The notes: generated from the sequence alone by a model not told the origin. A stretch of 5,899 nucleotides of DNA from CAYPGT01 sp964512985 (GCA_964512985.1 CAZELI010000060.1:1-5899), one strand, 5' to 3'; shown: positions 1-5,747, counted from the stretch's first letter. A program made the numbers and translations.

Positions 1-2
1 GA

Positions 3-41
3 TTTGAAGACTATGACCACTTAAAAAAGTGTTGCGTTTGA
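3..41 (+). CDS. Possible C-terminal tail of a gene entering from the left
   Basis: From base 3 one frame reads FEDYDHLKKCCV and stops with TGA at 39-41. The residues are protein-like and could end a gene that begins before the window. The ending loosely recalls C termini of IS3-group transposases, but twelve residues cannot establish this. A second frame stops at 22-24 and is equally possible. Only sequence to the left would decide. Confidence 0.2.
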   Translation, partial: FEDYDHLKKCCV

Positions 42-155
42 AAGTTGATAAGGCTAATACTAGCATCTTATAAAGATAATATGCCTATTTAGGTTGATTA
101 AGTAATTTTTTTATACATTAGAAGAGATTCCAGAAGTTTCTAATAGTCTGGCTAC
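42..155. other. Intergenic, no gene seen
   Basis: AT-rich spacer. It contains a short inverted repeat, CCAGA and TCTGG separated by 12 nt (about 131-152), and a run of seven T at about 107-113. On neither strand does a stable stem run directly into a T tract, so I do not call a terminator for the minus-strand gene that ends at 156. Confidence 0.5.
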
Positions 156-934
156 TTAGCTAATTATCGCTTGACCGCCAACTTGAATACGAGAAATATT
201 TCCATTAGCTGTTTCTAGTTTAACAAAGATCTCTGAAGGAAGTTTCATAGAATAACCTTGTTCGATAATAATATTTTGTGGGTCTTTAATCAAAGCATTG
301 TTAAAGAGATATGAAGCCAATGCTCCATTTGCGGTACCAGTTGCAGACTCTTCATTAATTCCATACAAAGGTGCAAAGTCGCGGCAATGTGCAGTGGAAG
401 CTGAATCTAAAGTATCTAAGGTAAAAGCATGTAGAGCAATCGCATTGTATTTTTCACACAGAGATTGAATCTTTTTAAAATTTGGTTTTAAAGACAATAA
501 ATCCTCTCTTGTATTAAAACCGACTATGATATCTCGAAGACCAGTTGATACCACTTGTGGAACTAAATCTCCAATTAATTGTGTTTCTTCTATCTCTAAT
601 ACTTCTATAATTTCTTTCTTAGAGAGAGTTTCACTGAATTCTGGAAGCATTTGATCCATAAACACAAACCCTTCATTGTCGACTTCAATCTTCAATACTC
701 CAACCTTGGTTTCTTGAGTGTATTTGCCTGCTTTAATATAGGAGTAAAAAATTCAATTTTAAAGTCTGCATTTTTAGATTTTTGTATAAATGCTGTTTCA
801 GAAAAATTTATTTCTTTTGCAATTTGTTTTTTTTCTTCTGTTGTTAGTAAATCTGCATTAAACATTACTCCAGCAAAATTACCGCCTTCGGGCGTTTTAG
901 CAAATGCTTTGACTTTATAAACTTCTGTATCCAT
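156..934 (-). pseudogene. PhzF-family isomerase, frameshifted with internal deletion
   Basis: The gene is read leftwards from ATG at 934. The first frame (692-934) opens with MDTEVYKVKAFAKTPEGGN and has the family's FSETAF segment, containing the catalytic Glu, then KIEFFTP. It goes out of frame near 735-742 and stops at 692. The adjacent frame carries IKAGKYTQETKVGVLKIEV, then FAPLYGINEESATGTANGAL and the C-terminal IQVGGQA, ending at 156. In PhzF proteins (PhzF, E. coli YddE) FFTP is followed by roughly 20-30 residues containing the conserved GHAT motif with an active-site His, and then the TQETKAG strand. That piece is absent here, so a deletion not divisible by three removed it. The rest of the family pattern is intact, which suggests recent decay. 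The downstream fragment could start at a TTG at 695, but it would lack the N-terminal active-site Glu. Family assignment is firm and a functional product unlikely. Confidence 0.85.
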
Positions 935-945
935 GAGTGTTTATA

Positions 946-954
946 ATTATGGCA
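946..954 (-). promoter_or_regulatory. Possible extended -10 upstream of the PhzF pseudogene
   Basis: Read on the minus strand the sequence is TGC followed by CATAAT, matching an extended -10 (TGn plus five of six TATAAT positions), about 12 nt before the ATG at 934. No convincing -35 lies at the usual spacing. No Shine-Dalgarno sequence is visible before the ATG. Confidence 0.25.
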
Positions 955-961
955 ATAAACC

Positions 962-991
962 TTGAAGACTCAGCTCCAATACTACTATAAT
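962..991 (+). promoter_or_regulatory. Promoter of the PD40 protein gene, leaderless-type
   Basis: TTGAAG at 962-967 and a perfect TATAAT at 986-991 are separated by 18 nt. Transcription would begin about 6-8 nt after the -10, which falls on or next to the ATG at 998, leaving little or no leader for a ribosome binding site. None is visible. Confidence 0.5.
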
Positions 992-997
992 TAATTT

Positions 998-2095
998 ATG
1001 AAGAAAGTTGTGGTTTTTCAAATGATTTTGTTGGTGATTGTATTCCTGGTAGTCTTTAATCATGGAATAGCCTTAGCTAAAACACAAAAAAAGTCAGCAC
1101 AGAAACAAGGGCAAAAACGGCATGAAAAAACGTTTCCTTCAGGGCTTTATTACGTCAAGCCTAATCCTAATAAACCAGGAGGGAAGATACAAATCCTTAA
1201 TGGCAAGATAGCTCGTAAGGTCAACTTTACTGGAAGCCAGGGATTTGATGTCTCAGAAGATTTTATTACAACTATCGAATACAATGCTGATTCCCAAATG
1301 AGTGATATTGTACTGTGGATGGCAGATGGTTCAATTGAACGTATCTCTGTCGCTCAAGGGCTTTATGAACTTACAAGACCCTCAATCTCACCTGATGCTA
1401 CGCATGTTGCAGTCCAAGCCACTGAGACATTCACTGAGCCCTCAGATATTCCTAAATTTTTTTCGATTTATATTATTGAGCTAGCTACTGGCGAATGGAC
1501 TAGGCTAGTCCCGCTTTCCTCAAATCCTGTAGCTGGTAACGAACTGCCTGAATGGTTCCCAAGTGGTGATCGAGTAGCTCATCAAGGTGTTGAAGAAGAT
1601 TGTCAGATTATTCGTGTCTATGATGTCGCTACTGCTTTGCCTACGCTTACAATTCGAAAAAATGGTGCAACAGGTTGCTATCAACCAGTAAATGGTGTGG
1701 ATGATGGTCCGCGTTTTCACTTCGCTGTAAGTAAAGATTCATCAAAGCTGCTCATTGTTGGACAGATGCAAATTTACGATACCAATAATGGTTCTTTAAT
1801 AAGTGACATCCATCAAAAGGTTTTGGATGCTTTGTCTGCTGCTGGTTATGAACCAGATGCCCGTTTCCCAGGACAAGGAGGTGGTGGTACCTTTCCTCTA
1901 GATGGTTCATTTTCTCCTGATGGTACAAGTATTGTATTTGATGGTGCTGTTCAGAAGGGTGGTATTCACACTGTCTTATTAATGCAAGTGAACATAGACG
2001 GAACAGGATTCAAAATCCTTAAGAAGAAAATTAACATGAATCCAGAATTTTCAAATAACCACAATTATTCACAAGTCAATCCAGTTTGGAAGTAA
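998..2095 (+). CDS. Secreted PD40/TolB-like beta-propeller protein
   Basis: The protein has 365 residues. The N terminus is a Sec signal peptide: MKK, a hydrophobic core at about residues 9-20, and a likely cleavage after IALA (residue 27). A Lys/Gln-rich linker follows (28-44). The remainder is a propeller of PD40-like repeats: PSISPDATHVAVQ (128-140), PEWFPSGDRVAHQ (184-196), GSFSPDGTSIVFD (303-315) and the strand NIDGTGFKILKK (332-343). It should lie in the periplasm or outside the cell. TolB and related propellers bind protein partners, but this protein lacks the recognisable TolB N-terminal domain, so its role is unknown. ATG 998 is preferred over ATG 1022 because the later start would remove the basic residues of the signal peptide. 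The protein ends in SQVNPVWK exactly where the left copy of the ssrA repeat begins. PD40 repeats usually continue as PxWSPDG at this point, so the C terminus may have been trimmed by the insertion. Confidence 0.85.
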   Translation: MKKVVVFQMILLVIVFLVVFNHGIALAKTQKKSAQKQGQKRHEKTFPSGLYYVKPNPNKPGGKIQILNGKIARKVNFTGSQGFDVSEDFITTIEYNADSQMSDIVLWMADGSIERISVAQGLYELTRPSISPDATHVAVQATETFTEPSDIPKFFSIYIIELATGEWTRLVPLSSNPVAGNELPEWFPSGDRVAHQGVEEDCQIIRVYDVATALPTLTIRKNGATGCYQPVNGVDDGPRFHFAVSKDSSKLLIVGQMQIYDTNNGSLISDIHQKVLDALSAAGYEPDARFPGQGGGGTFPLDGSFSPDGTSIVFDGAVQKGGIHTVLLMQVNIDGTGFKILKKKINMNPEFSNNHNYSQVNPVWK

Positions 2096-2112
2096 AGCGA
2101 AAAATGGTGGAG
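2094..2112 (-). repeat. Left direct repeat, partial copy of the ssrA 3' end (putative att site)
   Basis: On the minus strand it reads CTCCACCA followed by TTTTTCGCTTT. It matches 5840-5858 at 18 of 19 positions, including 14 consecutive bases (2099-2112 and 5845-5858). It overlaps the TAA stop (2093-2095) of the propeller gene. To its right the sequence no longer follows the tmRNA T arm, although an AAAAGT hexamer occurs 34 nt along in both copies. The simplest reading is one end of an element inserted at ssrA. Confidence 0.6.
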
Positions 2113-2199
2113 ACCTGCTATCGACTATTCGCACCCCTAAAAGTCTAGCATTGATTGACTTTAGACGACTTGGGAGGGTATTAGAGTTGGCAGCTTGAT

Positions 2200-2460
2200 T
2201 TACTTTCTTCCAATGAGAGCAACAAAAATACTTACAGCAGCAACAATTAAAGTTCCACTTTGACTAGCAATATTTTCTGTTACTAGCTTACGAAAAGCAA
2301 TATCCAGACATACCCTTTCAAAGAATGGATATGCGAGGAAGCCTAATACTCCTATCAATAAGACGGTACCAAACCATAGTAACGTTTGCTTTCTTCGATG
2401 TCCATGTACCTTGTCATGTGAATCTAATTCTTTATCGGAAGTAATTTTCTGTCTTGCCAT
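2200..2460 (-). CDS. Small two-helix membrane protein downstream of the ImmA-like protease
   Basis: The protein has 86 residues and I do not recognise its family. It has a hydrophilic, His/Lys/Asp-rich N terminus (1-25). Two transmembrane helices follow, at about 27-47 (LLWFGTVLLIGVLGFLAYPF) and 69-84 (GTLIVAAVSIFVALIG), joined by a short amphipathic segment containing ERVCLDIAFRKLV. It ends in basic GRK. By positive charges both termini are probably cytoplasmic. Its ATG lies 4 nt after the TAA of the protease gene and has no Shine-Dalgarno sequence of its own, so translation is probably coupled. The tight pairing suggests it is a partner, substrate or membrane anchor of the protease. A holin-like or toxin role is possible but unsupported. 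Confidence 0.7.
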   Translation of the reverse strand: MARQKITSDKELDSHDKVHGHRRKQTLLWFGTVLLIGVLGFLAYPFFERVCLDIAFRKLVTENIASQSGTLIVAAVSIFVALIGRK

Positions 2461-2464
2461 TTAT

Positions 2465-3001
2465 TTAGTAGGGATAAAGCTCAATATATGGCACATAATA
2501 TTTTAATTTTCTCAATCTAATAATACAAGCAACCATGGACACATTGAAATACTCTGCAACATCTTGAATAATTTTTCTATCAAGCTTTGATTTCTTAACT
2601 ACCTTTTTTTCTTCTAGAAATTTGTGTACATAATGAGTTGGCATGAGTATTCTTTCTGCGAATAGATCAGCTTGTATCTCTGATTCTCTATCCATTGAAC
2701 AATGGCTTTCTCTCCCAATCTTCTGTGCCGCCTTAATTTCATCATGATGATATATGAAATGAGCTAATTCATGTGCAACTGAAAATCTTTGTCTTTGTGC
2801 AGAATGTTTAGAGTTGACTACTATGAAGAATGAATCATCTTGTGAATCGTATTCAATGAAAGCTGCTTCGTCTTTGTCAAATTCATTACTTAAAAAAACA
2901 GAGACTCCCAATAACATGGCAATTCTAATAACATCAATAAAGCCTAGCTCATTAGCAGACTTTTTGACTTCTTTTAATACTTGATGTCTTGATACTTGCA
3001 T
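2465..3001 (-). CDS. ImmA/IrrE-family zinc metallopeptidase
   Basis: The protein has 178 residues, the usual size for a stand-alone member of this family (formerly DUF955). The zinc site is visible: HELAH at 77-81 inside FSVAHELAHFIYH gives two His ligands and the catalytic Glu. E108 in ESEIQADLFAERILMP is the expected third ligand, about 31 residues on as in Deinococcus IrrE. The C-terminal part (about 140-165) resembles the helical segment that follows the peptidase core. Known members cleave repressors: ImmA cuts ImmR in ICEBs1 and IrrE cuts DdrO. Here no HTH repressor gene is adjacent; the downstream neighbour is instead a two-TM protein. The target may be that protein or a regulator encoded elsewhere. 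The start is ATG 3001, with no clear ribosome binding site. Confidence 0.88.
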   Translation of the reverse strand: MQVSRHQVLKEVKKSANELGFIDVIRIAMLLGVSVFLSNEFDKDEAAFIEYDSQDDSFFIVVNSKHSAQRQRFSVAHELAHFIYHHDEIKAAQKIGRESHCSMDRESEIQADLFAERILMPTHYVHKFLEEKKVVKKSKLDRKIIQDVAEYFNVSMVACIIRLRKLKYYVPYIELYPY

Positions 3002-3039
3002 AGATATATCAGAAGTAGTAGAATGGGACTCTTACTAAT

Positions 3040-3068
3040 ATACTAGCACTGTTGGCAATAGAACACAA
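3040..3068 (-). promoter_or_regulatory. Candidate promoter of the protease/membrane-protein operon
   Basis: On the minus strand TTGTGT (3063-3068) is followed after 17 nt by TAGTAT (3040-3045), preceded by TGC, an extended -10 arrangement. Transcription would start near 3033, giving a leader of about 30 nt. It lies in the 76-bp gap shared with the divergent gene at 3078. A TATACT on the plus strand (3039-3044) overlaps the same -10, so the two directions could interfere. Confidence 0.4.
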
Positions 3069-3077
3069 CGTTAAAAT

Positions 3078-3914
3078 ATGAAACACCGAAATATAAAAAT
3101 ACTGATCAAAACTTTAATAGTAATAGCTGCATTGCTAGCTCCATTTATAATTTTTGGAATACTGTCTAGGTTAATACCAGATGATTTTGAAGAAAAAAAC
3201 TTCTTCAATTCAATTGTTACAGGTCTGTTAATTTTTGTAATCACTAAGATAGTGGAATCCTATACCTACCTAATTAATAAACAATTCAAACACTTGTCTA
3301 GTTTGAATCGATCAATTGCTTATTTAAATAGACTTCATTACTCGATTAAGTATAATTTAATGGTTTTAGGAAATTACGAATCGAATATTAAGCAAGTTAT
3401 AGATGGTCAGACAAATACTTTTCTGATAAATGAGACCGAGTCTTTACCTAATTTTGATGATCATGAGACTAAATTTTCGATCATAAATCTTGAAATCATA
3501 AATAAGCTTGAGGGACTTTGCTACTTTGTTGATGATTGTAATAGGAATATTGTGACACTTAGAAATCTTTATGGGAAACTTAGGCGTTGTTTCAATGAAG
3601 ATAGAGTCAACTATAGCGATGAGCAAAGATTACAATTGGCTAAGGCTTTTATTGAGTCTACTGTTTCTTGCACAACACAAGAACTCAAAAGATTACAAAT
3701 TGATTTGTTTGCATTAATAACCATTATGGGGAGCAGGTTTCAAAAGGATTACGAGAAGTTCGATATTAAAATGTTTAACCTATTTTTCGATCAGGCGAAA
3801 GATAAAATTAGCCATGAAGAATTTGAAAACCAGTTCGATACTAAAACCAAATGTGATTTTAAGCTTACTAACGATCAAAACATAAAGCAAAATGTTATTG
3901 ACTCTCTTAAGTAG
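3078..3914 (+). CDS. Two-TM membrane protein with helical cytoplasmic domain, unknown family
   Basis: The protein has 278 residues and I do not recognise it. A basic N terminus (MKHRNIKILIK) leads into a transmembrane helix at about 8-30, a short acidic loop (RLIPDDFEEKN) and a second helix at about 43-63. That hairpin leaves both termini in the cytoplasm. The remaining 215 residues lack catalytic-looking motifs and are rich in Asn, Lys, Leu and Glu with heptad-like patterns, suggesting a mostly helical bundle (for instance 75-100 and 135-240). The gene diverges from the protease operon over 76 bp. The ATG has no Shine-Dalgarno sequence, only TTAAAAT directly before it. Two-TM plus helical-domain layouts occur among sensors and membrane effectors of accessory systems, but no such function is shown here. 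Confidence 0.75.
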   Translation: MKHRNIKILIKTLIVIAALLAPFIIFGILSRLIPDDFEEKNFFNSIVTGLLIFVITKIVESYTYLINKQFKHLSSLNRSIAYLNRLHYSIKYNLMVLGNYESNIKQVIDGQTNTFLINETESLPNFDDHETKFSIINLEIINKLEGLCYFVDDCNRNIVTLRNLYGKLRRCFNEDRVNYSDEQRLQLAKAFIESTVSCTTQELKRLQIDLFALITIMGSRFQKDYEKFDIKMFNLFFDQAKDKISHEEFENQFDTKTKCDFKLTNDQNIKQNVIDSLK

Positions 3915-3979
3915 ATGTTTTGTTGATTTACTTACCCTCCTAATATTACTTTAGAAGAAACTTAACCATCAGATGTATT
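3915..3979. other. Spacer without recognised features
   Basis: This is the first part of the gene-poor stretch 3915-4227. I see no hairpin with a T tract that would end transcription of the preceding gene. Confidence 0.4.
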
Positions 3980-4201
3980 TTAAGCTTTCAGCTTAACACT
4001 CAAGAATGACCTAAGGAAATCTTCAAATAAAGTGTTAGAGCTGTATGTATTAGAATAATCAGTCCATTCAGGGGTACTATCACGTAGTGATTCAATTAAG
4101 TCTTTTACTAGAGGATTTGAGTTGAAAGCTTTTTACTTTGAGAACCACTGGCTATCCCCCGCATGTACTGAACAACCAAGTGAAGAATCTATAATTATGA
4201 A
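3980..4201 (-). pseudogene. Decayed coding fragment, in-frame stop, no start
   Basis: Read on the minus strand, one frame is open from 4201 to a TAA at 3980-3982, interrupted once by TAA at 4133-4135. Before the stop it reads SSLGCSVHAGDSQWFSK. After it come NPLVKDLIESLRDSTPEWTD and then TLFEDFLRSFLSVKLKA. The composition is that of a soluble protein and the same frame stays protein-like on both sides of the stop. No ATG, GTG or TTG gives a convincing complete gene, and the frame closes upstream at 4202-4204. I read it as the 3' remnant of a larger gene that has lost its 5' part and gained a nonsense mutation. The family is not recognised. A 6-bp inverted repeat (TTAAGC/GCTTAA, 3980-3996) overlaps its stop. 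Confidence 0.45.
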
Positions 4202-4227
4202 TTAGAGAATTGAGGTTCGAAAGAGGT

Positions 4228-4713
4228 CTAATGACAAGCAGACTGCACATCATCATAAGCGCTCTCAAAATCGTCATAAGACCACTGGATTTGATTCAAT
4301 GGAACCTTGCATTGTGGACAATCAGGAGCTTCTATTAAAGTCATCACATCATATTCGAGAGAACAGTCCTCCTCAAAATCTTTATTACTAGCACAGCTTC
4401 CTAGAAGATGAGCGTATAATTCGACTTCTGAGCAATTCTTGTAACCAGCACAACATAAAGCTAAACTGTCAGAAGAATAATCTAAATCATCGGCGGCTTT
4501 TATGTAGGCATTGATTGCTTTTTTGCATTGAGGGGAATGGTTTTTAATGGGAGGTCTGCTAGCTTTAGTAATAGCTAAAACAGAGAGATAGTTTTCAATT
4601 GCTTTTTGAGTTTTATCGTCATAGTTATTTTTATAAGCTAAAACAGAACCCGCTAGCCCTACCGCAATGATTGTGACAAATGTCAAGTATTGTAATAATC
4701 TGAAAATATACAT
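4228..4713 (-). CDS. Small secreted or membrane-anchored Cys-rich protein
   Basis: The protein has 161 residues and its family is not recognised. A hydrophobic segment at about 9-26 ends in GSVLA, a plausible signal-peptidase site after residue 26; if uncleaved it would be an N-terminal anchor. The mature part holds nine cysteines (63, 87, 88, 94, 107, 117, 132, 135, 160), including CC and CPQC. It is acidic near the C terminus (DDFESAYDDVQSACH). Exported Cys-rich proteins are usually disulfide-stabilised; the CPQC pair could alternatively bind metal or be redox-active, but no thioredoxin fold is recognisable. It has the best ribosome binding site in the window: AAGGAG on the minus strand (4724-4729), 10 nt before the ATG. 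Confidence 0.75.
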   Translation of the reverse strand: MYIFRLLQYLTFVTIIAVGLAGSVLAYKNNYDDKTQKAIENYLSVLAITKASRPPIKNHSPQCKKAINAYIKAADDLDYSSDSLALCCAGYKNCSEVELYAHLLGSCASNKDFEEDCSLEYDVMTLIEAPDCPQCKVPLNQIQWSYDDFESAYDDVQSACH

Positions 4714-4735
4714 ATGTCAATGACTCCTTAATCTA

Positions 4736-4744
4736 ATAATACCA
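4736..4744 (-). promoter_or_regulatory. Extended -10 promoter of the Cys-rich protein gene
   Basis: On the minus strand TGG precedes TATTAT (4736-4741), an extended -10. The predicted start near 4729 leaves a leader of about 16 nt that just contains the AAGGAG ribosome binding site. No clear -35 is visible, which extended -10 promoters tolerate. Confidence 0.4.
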
Positions 4745-4796
4745 AATAGGATCATTTGACTTTACTACAGTAGTCTAGATGAGCTATATATAACTC

Positions 4797-5021
4797 ATGG
4801 AGATAGAACGTAATACTTACTATACCTTTGAAGACTTTGTTGGCACCGTGTTCTCCAGCTATAAATACAAGAAACCTTCTAAGAAGAGGTTAGAGGAGAC
4901 TCATACTATCATTCGATTAATTGACCTTATGTCTTTTTGGGAGGCTTCCCATAGTGGTTTTGACAAGCTTCGAGATAAATATAAGTTTGTACGGAATCTA
5001 GGAGCCGTAGCTAGACATTAG
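4797..5021 (+). CDS. Hypothetical 74-residue protein
   Basis: The ORF encodes a soluble, Lys/Arg-rich, probably helical protein starting MEIERNTYYTFEDFVG and ending LRDKYKFVRNLGAVARH. There is no signal peptide, membrane segment or motif I recognise. The only nearby purine-rich sequence, GATGAG at 4778-4783, lies too far upstream to act well as a ribosome binding site. It is divergent from the Cys-rich gene (83-bp gap) and is followed 4 nt later by an ATG opening a second, apparently truncated frame. The residue composition favours a real gene or a fragment of one, but a chance ORF is not excluded. Confidence 0.45.
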   Translation: MEIERNTYYTFEDFVGTVFSSYKYKKPSKKRLEETHTIIRLIDLMSFWEASHSGFDKLRDKYKFVRNLGAVARH

Positions 5022-5030
5022 ACAAATGTC
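5014..5030. repeat. Inverted repeat over the stop of the 74-residue ORF
   Basis: GACATT (5014-5019) and AATGTC (5025-5030) can form a 6-bp stem with a 5-nt loop. It overlaps the TAG stop at 5019-5021. No T tract follows on the plus strand, so it is not a standard intrinsic terminator. Confidence 0.3.
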
Positions 5031-5109
5031 AGAATTAAAAGACTTAGAAATCAAGATTGAACTTTATTTAAACGGACTTTTATCAGTAATAGTTCCATCA
5101 GGAAGCTCA
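5026..5109 (+). pseudogene. Possible 5' fragment of a truncated gene
   Basis: ATG 5026 lies 4 nt past the stop of the 74-residue ORF, as in an operon. It opens MSELKDLEIKIELYLN, which looks like a real protein start. From about 5064 the frame runs antisense to the small gene ending there and stops with TAA at 5107-5109 after 27 or so residues. A gene beginning here could have been cut off when the toxin-antitoxin block was placed next to it. The evidence is only composition and spacing. Confidence 0.25.
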
Positions 5110-5276
5110 TAATGAATTTTGCCATCTTTCATAAAGGGAGAAGGGATACCAAGTCTCCGATTTTTTTCTCTCACTTCCATAACTGCTCTTTGACCAATTT
5201 CAGTAAAGAATGCAGACTTTCTATTAATCTCATCATCATTAAGTGAATCAACTATTTTTAGATTTTTCTTATCCAT
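5064..5276 (-). CDS. Small conserved-type protein, third gene of the TA operon
   Basis: The protein has 70 residues. After a polar N terminus (MDKKNLKIVDSLNDDEINRK) comes a helix containing TEIGQRAVMEVREKN and then RRLGIPSPFMKDGKIHYELP, ending in DGTITDKSPFK. From memory, a similar tail (a helix, N-R-x-L-G-I-P, then x-G-x-x-Y-x-L-P-D-G) occurs in small uncharacterised bacterial proteins; I could not search for it. The gene begins 11 nt after the toxin stop on the same strand, so it is very likely cotranscribed with the toxin-antitoxin pair. It has no recognised DNA-binding or catalytic motif. It might be an accessory antitoxin or simply a passenger. No Shine-Dalgarno sequence is visible before ATG 5276. 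Confidence 0.7.
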   Translation of the reverse strand: MDKKNLKIVDSLNDDEINRKSAFFTEIGQRAVMEVREKNRRLGIPSPFMKDGKIHYELPDGTITDKSPFK

Positions 5277-5287
5277 ATAAAAATATT

Positions 5288-5545
5288 TTACTTATAAACA
5301 TCTTTTCTATGCCTAATTTTGAAAACTGTAATTGATTTTTCGTTTTCATTTATTTCATAGACTACTCTATAATCACCAATCCTAATCCGATGATAGTCTG
5401 TAGTTTTTAATTTTTTAGAACCTTGTGGTCTTGGATTTTTAGAAAGCTCTTTAATCTTTTCAAGAACCCTAAATCCTAACTTTGCATCAAGTTTATGAAG
5501 ATCTTTTTCTGCAATACTAGTAAAGTAACGTTCGTACTCACCCAT
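5288..5545 (-). CDS. RelE/ParE-superfamily toxin
   Basis: The protein has 85 residues, the normal length for the family. The N terminus YFTSIAEKDLHKLDAKLGFR is the usual helical hairpin. It is followed by NPRPQGSKKLK (37-47), the core YHRIRIGDYRVVYEI (51-65) and the last strand ITVFKIRHRKDVYK. Basic and aromatic residues in positions used for mRNA cleavage by RelE-like toxins are present (R60, R80, Y84), so a ribosome-dependent or free mRNA endonuclease is the likely activity; gyrase poisoning as in ParE is the alternative. Its ATG overlaps the antitoxin's last codons and stop by 8 nt (5538-5545), the classic antitoxin-first arrangement with coupled translation. The gene looks intact. Confidence 0.9.
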   Translation of the reverse strand: MGEYERYFTSIAEKDLHKLDAKLGFRVLEKIKELSKNPRPQGSKKLKTTDYHRIRIGDYRVVYEINENEKSITVFKIRHRKDVYK

Positions 5546-5732
5546 GTTTTTCTTTAAAACGTTTCTCTACGTCCTTAAAGGAAATTTTCTTTTCATTCTT
5601 CTGCTTTTCAACTGCTTGTATATCAAAAAAATCTTCTAATTGATCAGCGTAAGAATCTAGAGGAATAACAACATCAGTTTTATTTCCTTTAGAATCATAA
5701 ATGAATTTAATTTCTTTTTTTGCTGCTCCCAT
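5538..5732 (-). CDS. Antitoxin partner of the RelE/ParE toxin
   Basis: I chose ATG 5732 (64 residues, MGAAKKEIKFIYDSKGNKTD) rather than ATG 5786. The extra 18 residues of the longer frame include an odd GIIIIIM stretch and are coded by the palindromic, promoter-like DNA just upstream. The protein has the layout of short Phd/YefM-like or related antitoxins: an N-terminal beta segment (KEIKFIYDSKGNKTDVVIPL), a helix with SYADQLEDFFDIQAVEKQK, and a charged C-terminal tail (ISFKDVEKRFKEKHG) that would wrap the toxin. It stops with TGA at 5538-5540, inside the toxin start. It should neutralise the toxin and repress its own operon. The exact family is not certain. Confidence 0.75.
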   Translation of the reverse strand: MGAAKKEIKFIYDSKGNKTDVVIPLDSYADQLEDFFDIQAVEKQKNEKKISFKDVEKRFKEKHG

Positions 5733-5733
5733 A

Positions 5734-5747
5734 ATAATAATTATTAT
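5734..5747. promoter_or_regulatory. 14-bp palindrome at the antitoxin start, candidate TA operator
   Basis: ATAATAATTATTAT is a perfect palindrome ending 1 nt before the antitoxin ATG (5732). It overlaps a minus-strand extended -10, TGG followed by GATAAT (5743-5748). Toxin-antitoxin operons are usually repressed by the antitoxin binding palindromes over the promoter, and this one is well placed for that. Its pure AT composition means chance cannot be excluded. Confidence 0.4.

Noticed and set aside
651..920. Plus-strand open frame of 89 codons over the PhzF region
   Set aside because: It is antisense to a clearly recognisable PhzF-family coding sequence and has no family resemblance of its own.
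1302..1720. Short open frames on both strands inside the propeller gene
   Set aside because: They are shadows in other frames of a gene with a signal peptide and PD40 repeats.
2141..2171. Terminator after the propeller gene (GTCTA/TAGAC stem)
   Set aside because: The stem is only 5 bp with a 14-nt loop and no T tract follows.
2105..2190. A complete tRNA or second tmRNA gene at the left repeat
   Set aside because: Only the terminal 8 nt match; no T stem, anticodon arm or pairing acceptor strand can be drawn.
3444..3626. Minus-strand 60-codon frame inside the 278-residue protein gene
   Set aside because: Antisense shadow; no ribosome binding site or motif supports it.
4675..5031. GACAAATGTCA repeated at 4675-4685 and 5021-5031
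   Set aside because: An 11-nt AT-rich match, one copy inside a coding region; too short to separate from chance.
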